Assembly (NCBI GenBank): GCA_035275065.1
Contig: DATENM010000066.1
Span: 1 to 64,000 of the forward strand
Direction of reading: 5' to 3'
Source: Blastocatellia bacterium
Lineage (GTDB): Bacteria > Acidobacteriota > Blastocatellia > UBA7656
DNA length: 64,000 nucleotides
Part shown: positions 60,855 to 64,000 of the stretch, in pieces
Numbering within the stretch: the first letter of the stretch is position 1
How the letters are laid out: every line of letters begins with the position of its first letter
Made by a program: the position numbers and the translations under genes
The notes under the pieces: model-generated
What the model was told of the DNA's origin: nothing
Database searches by the model: none
Seen by the model: the letters and a program-made list of their open reading frames with translations, nothing else

Positions 60855-61937
60855 ATGAATCGCCACGGCATTCTTCTGCTTGTCTCGATCATCATTCTTG
60901 CGCTTGCCGGATGCAGTCACCGCGCCGGCAACGCGCAGCGGTACGAGTTAAAAGGCACAGTCGTCAGCATTGACCGGCGCGGCGAAACTGTGACCATCGC
61001 GCATCAAGAGATTCCCGGTTACATGGAAGCGATGGCCATGCCGTTCAAGCCCAAAGACAACTGGGTGCTTGATCAGGCCCAGCCGGGCAATCGCATTCAA
61101 GCGACGCTGGTGGTTGACGGCTTGCGCTCGTGGCTCGAAGACGTCCTCATCACGCAGGAGACGACCGACAACGCCGCGCCCGCCAGCAACCCCGAGCCGC
61201 AGCCGGGCGCGGCGGTGCCCGATTTCACGCTGACCGATCAAGACGGAAAACGGATCACGCTCGGCGATTATCGTGGCCGGGCGCTGGTCGTCACCTTCAT
61301 CTACACGCGCTGCCCTGTGCCGGATTACTGCCCATTGATGACGAATCACTTTGCCGCAATCAGCCGGGCGCTCAAAGACGACGCCGCGCTCTATGACGCG
61401 ACACGCCTCCTCAGCGTCACCGTTGACCCCGAATACGACACGCCGAAAGTGCTGCGCGAGTACGGCGCAAAGTACATGGGCGCGACAGACTTCAGCCACT
61501 GGAGGTTTGCGACCGGCAAGCCGGACGAGGTGAAGAAAGTCGCGACGGGGTTCGGCTTACAGTACTGGCCGGAAGGCGGGCAGATCGTCCACTCGCTGCG
61601 CACGGCGGTGATCGCGCCCGATGGCCGACTGGTGAAGCTCTATCGCGGCAACGACTGGCAGCCCGCCGAAATCGTCGCTGATTTGCAGGGCATCAAGGCG
61701 GCGGCGAGCGGCGCAAAAGTCTATTACGGCGTCGGCGTCGTTGAATCGATCAACGGGCCGCGCACCACCGTCGAGATCAATCACGAAGACATCAAGGACT
61801 TGATGCCGGCCATGAGCATGCCGTTTGAAGTGAAAAGCCCGGCGCTGCTAGAGCAGATTGCGCCGGGCGACCGCGTCAGCTTTACCGTCGAAGAGATGCC
61901 TCACGGGCTGGTGATTATCGAGCTTCGCAAGCGCTAG
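60855..61937 (+). CDS. SCO1/SenC lipoprotein with CusF-like copper-binding modules on both sides
   Basis: This 360-residue protein has lipobox LALAGC (Cys at 20). Residues 30-100 and 288-357 are two homologous CusF-like beta modules, each with a His and an M-x-A-M-x-M-P-F-type motif (YMEAMAMPF, LMPAMSMPF). The SCO1 thioredoxin-like domain at 118-280 has C153 and C159 (CPVPDYC, two residues longer than the usual CxxxC) and H246. SCO1 proteins deliver copper to the CuA site of cytochrome oxidase. The two extra modules may buffer copper. No oxidase genes are nearby. Confidence 0.87.
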   Translation: MNRHGILLLVSIIILALAGCSHRAGNAQRYELKGTVVSIDRRGETVTIAHQEIPGYMEAMAMPFKPKDNWVLDQAQPGNRIQATLVVDGLRSWLEDVLITQETTDNAAPASNPEPQPGAAVPDFTLTDQDGKRITLGDYRGRALVVTFIYTRCPVPDYCPLMTNHFAAISRALKDDAALYDATRLLSVTVDPEYDTPKVLREYGAKYMGATDFSHWRFATGKPDEVKKVATGFGLQYWPEGGQIVHSLRTAVIAPDGRLVKLYRGNDWQPAEIVADLQGIKAAASGAKVYYGVGVVESINGPRTTVEINHEDIKDLMPAMSMPFEVKSPALLEQIAPGDRVSFTVEEMPHGLVIIELRKR

Positions 61938-62408
61938 TCAGGGCAGGCGCTCGCCGTTGAAGCTGCCGTTCGCCGTGTCGTAGAGCGCCGGGTTGGTGTC
62001 GCTCTGCGTGTCCCACATCACGATGACCTTGCCCTTCTTGACGAACTCGCCTTTGACCTTGCCAAGCATGACCAGTGACGCACACACGGTGCTGCCGTCA
62101 TCGGCGCAGGGCAATTCGTAGGTGATCGAAACCTGCTTGCCGACCTGCCGCCATGCGCCGCTCACCGTGCGGTTGTTGTCGTCAGTGGCCGTCAGCCGCC
62201 CGTTCAGGCTGTCGCCGCGCGGGCTGGCCTCAACCGTGACCGTAATCGTCCGCTTGCTATTGCTCGTCGGCGATTCGGGGATGGTGATCGTCAACAGCCA
62301 GCGGCCCTCAAAGTTCTTACCACCCGCCTGTACGTTGATCCCTGCGAGCAGCAGCAAAAGCATGACCGCCGCAGCGCCTCTGAGTAACTGGTGAATTCTG
62401 CCGCGCAT
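61938..62408 (-). CDS. Small secreted protein
   Basis: This 156-residue protein has a signal peptide (GAAAVMLLLLLAGINVQA) and a mature beta-rich domain (FEGRWLLTITIPESP, SLNGRLTATDDNNRTVSGAW, VSITYELPCADD, GEFVKKGKVIVMWDTQSD). It contains one Cys pair. I recognise no family beyond a lipocalin-like pattern. Its start overlaps the stop of the upstream secreted gene (TGATG), and its stop abuts that of the convergent SCO1 gene. Confidence 0.6.
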   Translation of the reverse strand: MRGRIHQLLRGAAAVMLLLLLAGINVQAGGKNFEGRWLLTITIPESPTSNSKRTITVTVEASPRGDSLNGRLTATDDNNRTVSGAWRQVGKQVSITYELPCADDGSTVCASLVMLGKVKGEFVKKGKVIVMWDTQSDTNPALYDTANGSFNGERLP

Positions 62409-62890
62409 CAGTTGCTCCCTTCCGCCTTGCGGCTGCCCCTGAAGGAAAAGACCCAGGTGTCATAGCCTGTCGGGCGTCCTTCATCCGGCTGGTCGAAAAA
62501 GACCGTCATCGTGCCTTTGACCGTGGAGTCCGTCAGGAACTGGCCGCGCATGATGACCGAGCCGCACGCACCGTCGGCGACCGGGCACCATAATTGAAAG
62601 GCGGCGCTGAAGCGGTTGCCCATCACGCGCCACGAGCCGAGCGGGCGGACGTTGGCGCCGACGTCTTCGCGCAAGACGACGCCGTTGCGCAGGCCGCCTT
62701 CCTGGGTAAAGACCATGTCGCGGTCAGGGAAGCCGAGCGAGTTGCCGAGGCGCGAAAAGTTCTGGCCGTCAATCGGCGACGAGACCATGATCCATTCGCC
62801 TGCAAGCGTGCGCTCAGTTTGCGCGCCGGCTTGCGGCACGGCGATGGCCAGCAGAAGAGCGGTAAAAAGAATGGCCCATTTCAACTTCAT
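62408..62890 (-). CDS. Small secreted protein
   Basis: This 160-residue protein has a signal peptide (AILFTALLLAIAVPQAGA). The mature domain (LAGEWIMVSSPIDGQNFSRL, SWRVMGNRFSAAFQLWCPVADGACGSVIMRGQF, VKGTMTVFFDQPDEGRPTGYD) is beta-rich with a Cys pair. It shares its general plan with the next gene, so the two may be a diverged duplicate. ATG 62890 is used because it begins the signal peptide. Confidence 0.6.
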   Translation of the reverse strand: MKLKWAILFTALLLAIAVPQAGAQTERTLAGEWIMVSSPIDGQNFSRLGNSLGFPDRDMVFTQEGGLRNGVVLREDVGANVRPLGSWRVMGNRFSAAFQLWCPVADGACGSVIMRGQFLTDSTVKGTMTVFFDQPDEGRPTGYDTWVFSFRGSRKAEGSN

Positions 62891-63099
62891 GCAATTAACC
62901 CTCTGAATCAAGATGCAGGGATTATAAGTCATCGTCGTTTTCTATGTCATGTCGCCGTCCACAACTGCCCTGTCCCGCGCTGCGATCATCGGCGCGTCAT
63001 TGATAGTCATGCCCACCGGTTGACTCGGGTCGCCGGTTGGGATAAGCTGGACGCTCCGCAGATAGGGCGCATTCGCACGCAGACAGTATCATCACCCTG

Positions 63100-63384
63100 C
63101 CCCGGTCGCCGGCGCCGAACGGCTACCAGACAGTGCTGTCGGAGGCGGCGCGCACCAGCGATGAAGCGCTTCTGCGCCTGCTGATCGAGCGTGGCGCAGA
63201 TGTGCGGAGCGCCGGGGTTCTGGCGCTAATGAATACCAACCGGGCGGGTTGCGCGAAGTGTCTTGAGATGCTGGCGGCGGGCGCGGATCGCCGGACGTTG
63301 ATTCAGGCCTCGGCACTGCTGTCGCGGCGGCAACGAACTGGGGGGCGATGGCGCTGGCCTTAACACTGACCGCAGAAAGCAAGT
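63100..63384 (+). pseudogene. Ankyrin-repeat gene remnant with frameshift
   Basis: From about 63100 one frame reads PNGYQTVLSEAARTSDEALL, RLLIERGADVRSAGVLALMN and CAKCLEMLAAGADRRTLIQA, clear ankyrin repeats. After about 63310 the sequence continues sensibly only in another frame (TAVAAATNWGAMALALTLTAESK, stop at 63382-63384). There is no proper start or N-terminal part. I read it as a truncated, frameshifted relic. A sequencing error is the alternative. Confidence 0.6.
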
Positions 63385-63389
63385 AGATC

Positions 63390-63459
63390 AACCGCCAGGA
63401 CGCCAAGAACGCCAAGAGGACACGAAGGTCTTCTTGGCGTTCTTGGCGTCCTGGCGGTT
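63390..63459. repeat. 28-bp perfect inverted repeat of CGCCAAGAA words, second copy
   Basis: Arms 63390-63417 and 63432-63459 are exact complements with a 14-base loop. They differ from the element at 31509-31576 by one base per arm (CCAGGACG for CCAAGACG), and both changes keep pairing. Confidence 0.95.
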
Positions 63460-63547
63460 CAAATTCCTTCTGTTGCCGCGCCGCGCGTGCGTTTGCTACT
63501 ATTCTTCGCTCCGAGAACAACTCCAAAATATCAGGTTGTCATTCGAC

Positions 63548-64000
63548 ATGAATCAAAGATTTCGTTTCATTACGTTTGCCCTGCTGCTGGTGGCAGTCGT
63601 CGCCTGCAACTCAAAGCCGAACGACAACAGCGCGCTCAAGAACGCCGCGCCTGTAACCCCCGCCGCGCCCGCGACGCCTGCGCCTGCGACGCCACCGGCG
63701 CAGGGCGGCGAGCCGGAAACGGCCACCATGGAAGTCAACAAAGCCGTGATGGTCACCGAAGAGCTCGACCTCGGCAAGCCTGTGCCTTCGATCCCGCAGG
63801 GCCTGGCGCAGATCGAGCGCCGTTACCGACCGGATGATGGCGTCGGTCGCACCTTCGCCGTGCTTGACGCCTACGGCGAGCCGACGCCCGACGGCAAGCT
63901 GCACATCTCCATGCATGTCAGCAGCGAAAAGCCAGGGCTAGCCGAGCTGGTCTTCAAGCCGACGGGCCGCGTGCTATGGCGTGCGCGCATCATGCCGAGC
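63548..64000 (+). CDS. Lipoprotein, C-terminal part beyond the window
   Basis: The reading frame is open from the ATG to the end of the window (151 codons). A signal sequence FALLLVAVVAC gives a lipobox with the lipidated Cys near residue 20. Pro/Ala-rich linker residues follow to about 52. Then comes a beta-rich region (SIPQGLAQIERRYRPDDGVGRTFAVLDAYGEPTPDGKLHISMHVSSEKPG). I do not recognise the domain. Confidence 0.65.
   Translation, partial: MNQRFRFITFALLLVAVVACNSKPNDNSALKNAAPVTPAAPATPAPATPPAQGGEPETATMEVNKAVMVTEELDLGKPVPSIPQGLAQIERRYRPDDGVGRTFAVLDAYGEPTPDGKLHISMHVSSEKPGLAELVFKPTGRVLWRARIMPS

Overview
The window is GC-rich, gene-dense bacterial chromosome that most resembles an Acidobacteriota genome, perhaps of the Blastocatellia type. 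This is an inference from gene content. It has CadC-like winged-helix/TPR regulators, a DUF1080 protein beside a GMC oxidoreductase, many small secreted lineage-type proteins, and intergenic heptamer repeats. Two KDO genes (kdsA, kdsB) indicate a Gram-negative envelope with lipopolysaccharide. I saw no rRNA, tRNA or CRISPR.

Layout. Bases 1-1373 hold a mobile-element scar: a comM fragment abuts a 5'-truncated tyrosine recombinase, followed by an excisionase-type HTH gene. Bases 1360-7640 carry hom, a coiled-coil membrane protein, a deacetylase, thioesterase, Nudix hydrolase, SAM hydrolase and citrate synthase. Bases 7696-16052 are a minus-strand run: an AmgK-like sugar kinase, a sugar-1-P nucleotidyltransferase, a CYTH protein, metG, a degenerate M1 peptidase with TPRs, and kdsA. 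Four of its gene junctions are filled by four different inverted word repeats. Bases 16294-25381 carry NDH-2, an SPL-type radical SAM protein, small proteins with possible RNA leaders, an M49 peptidase lipoprotein, an EEP nuclease and cardiolipin synthase.

Bases 26156-31509 look like a periplasmic 3-keto-glycoside locus: Gfo/Idh, NagB-like, GMC dehydrogenase plus its Tat-type subunit 3, and a divergent DUF1080 hydrolase. kdsB and pyrG overlap at 31630-34106, linking CTP supply to CMP-KDO synthesis. Bases 35518-39769 pair a winged-helix/TPR regulator with a large two-part protein, a papain-like fold fused to a PLL-type lectin propeller. Bases 40623-48485 are a minus-strand block ending with a four-domain regulator/FGE/esterase fusion. 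Bases 49963-54750 encode a 1595-residue gingipain-like (C25) protein. pyrE, a secreted hydrolase, a MaoC/CoA-lyase pair, an L,D-transpeptidase lipoprotein, a SCO1 lipoprotein with two CusF-like modules, two secreted proteins, an ankyrin pseudogene and a cut-off lipoprotein close the window.

The strongest unexplained signal is a set of about a dozen intergenic inverted repeats. Their arms are short tandem words (GGAGTCA, ACAAGTG, CGCCAAGAA and others), they often begin within a few bases of a start or stop codon, and one pair differs by a compensatory base change.
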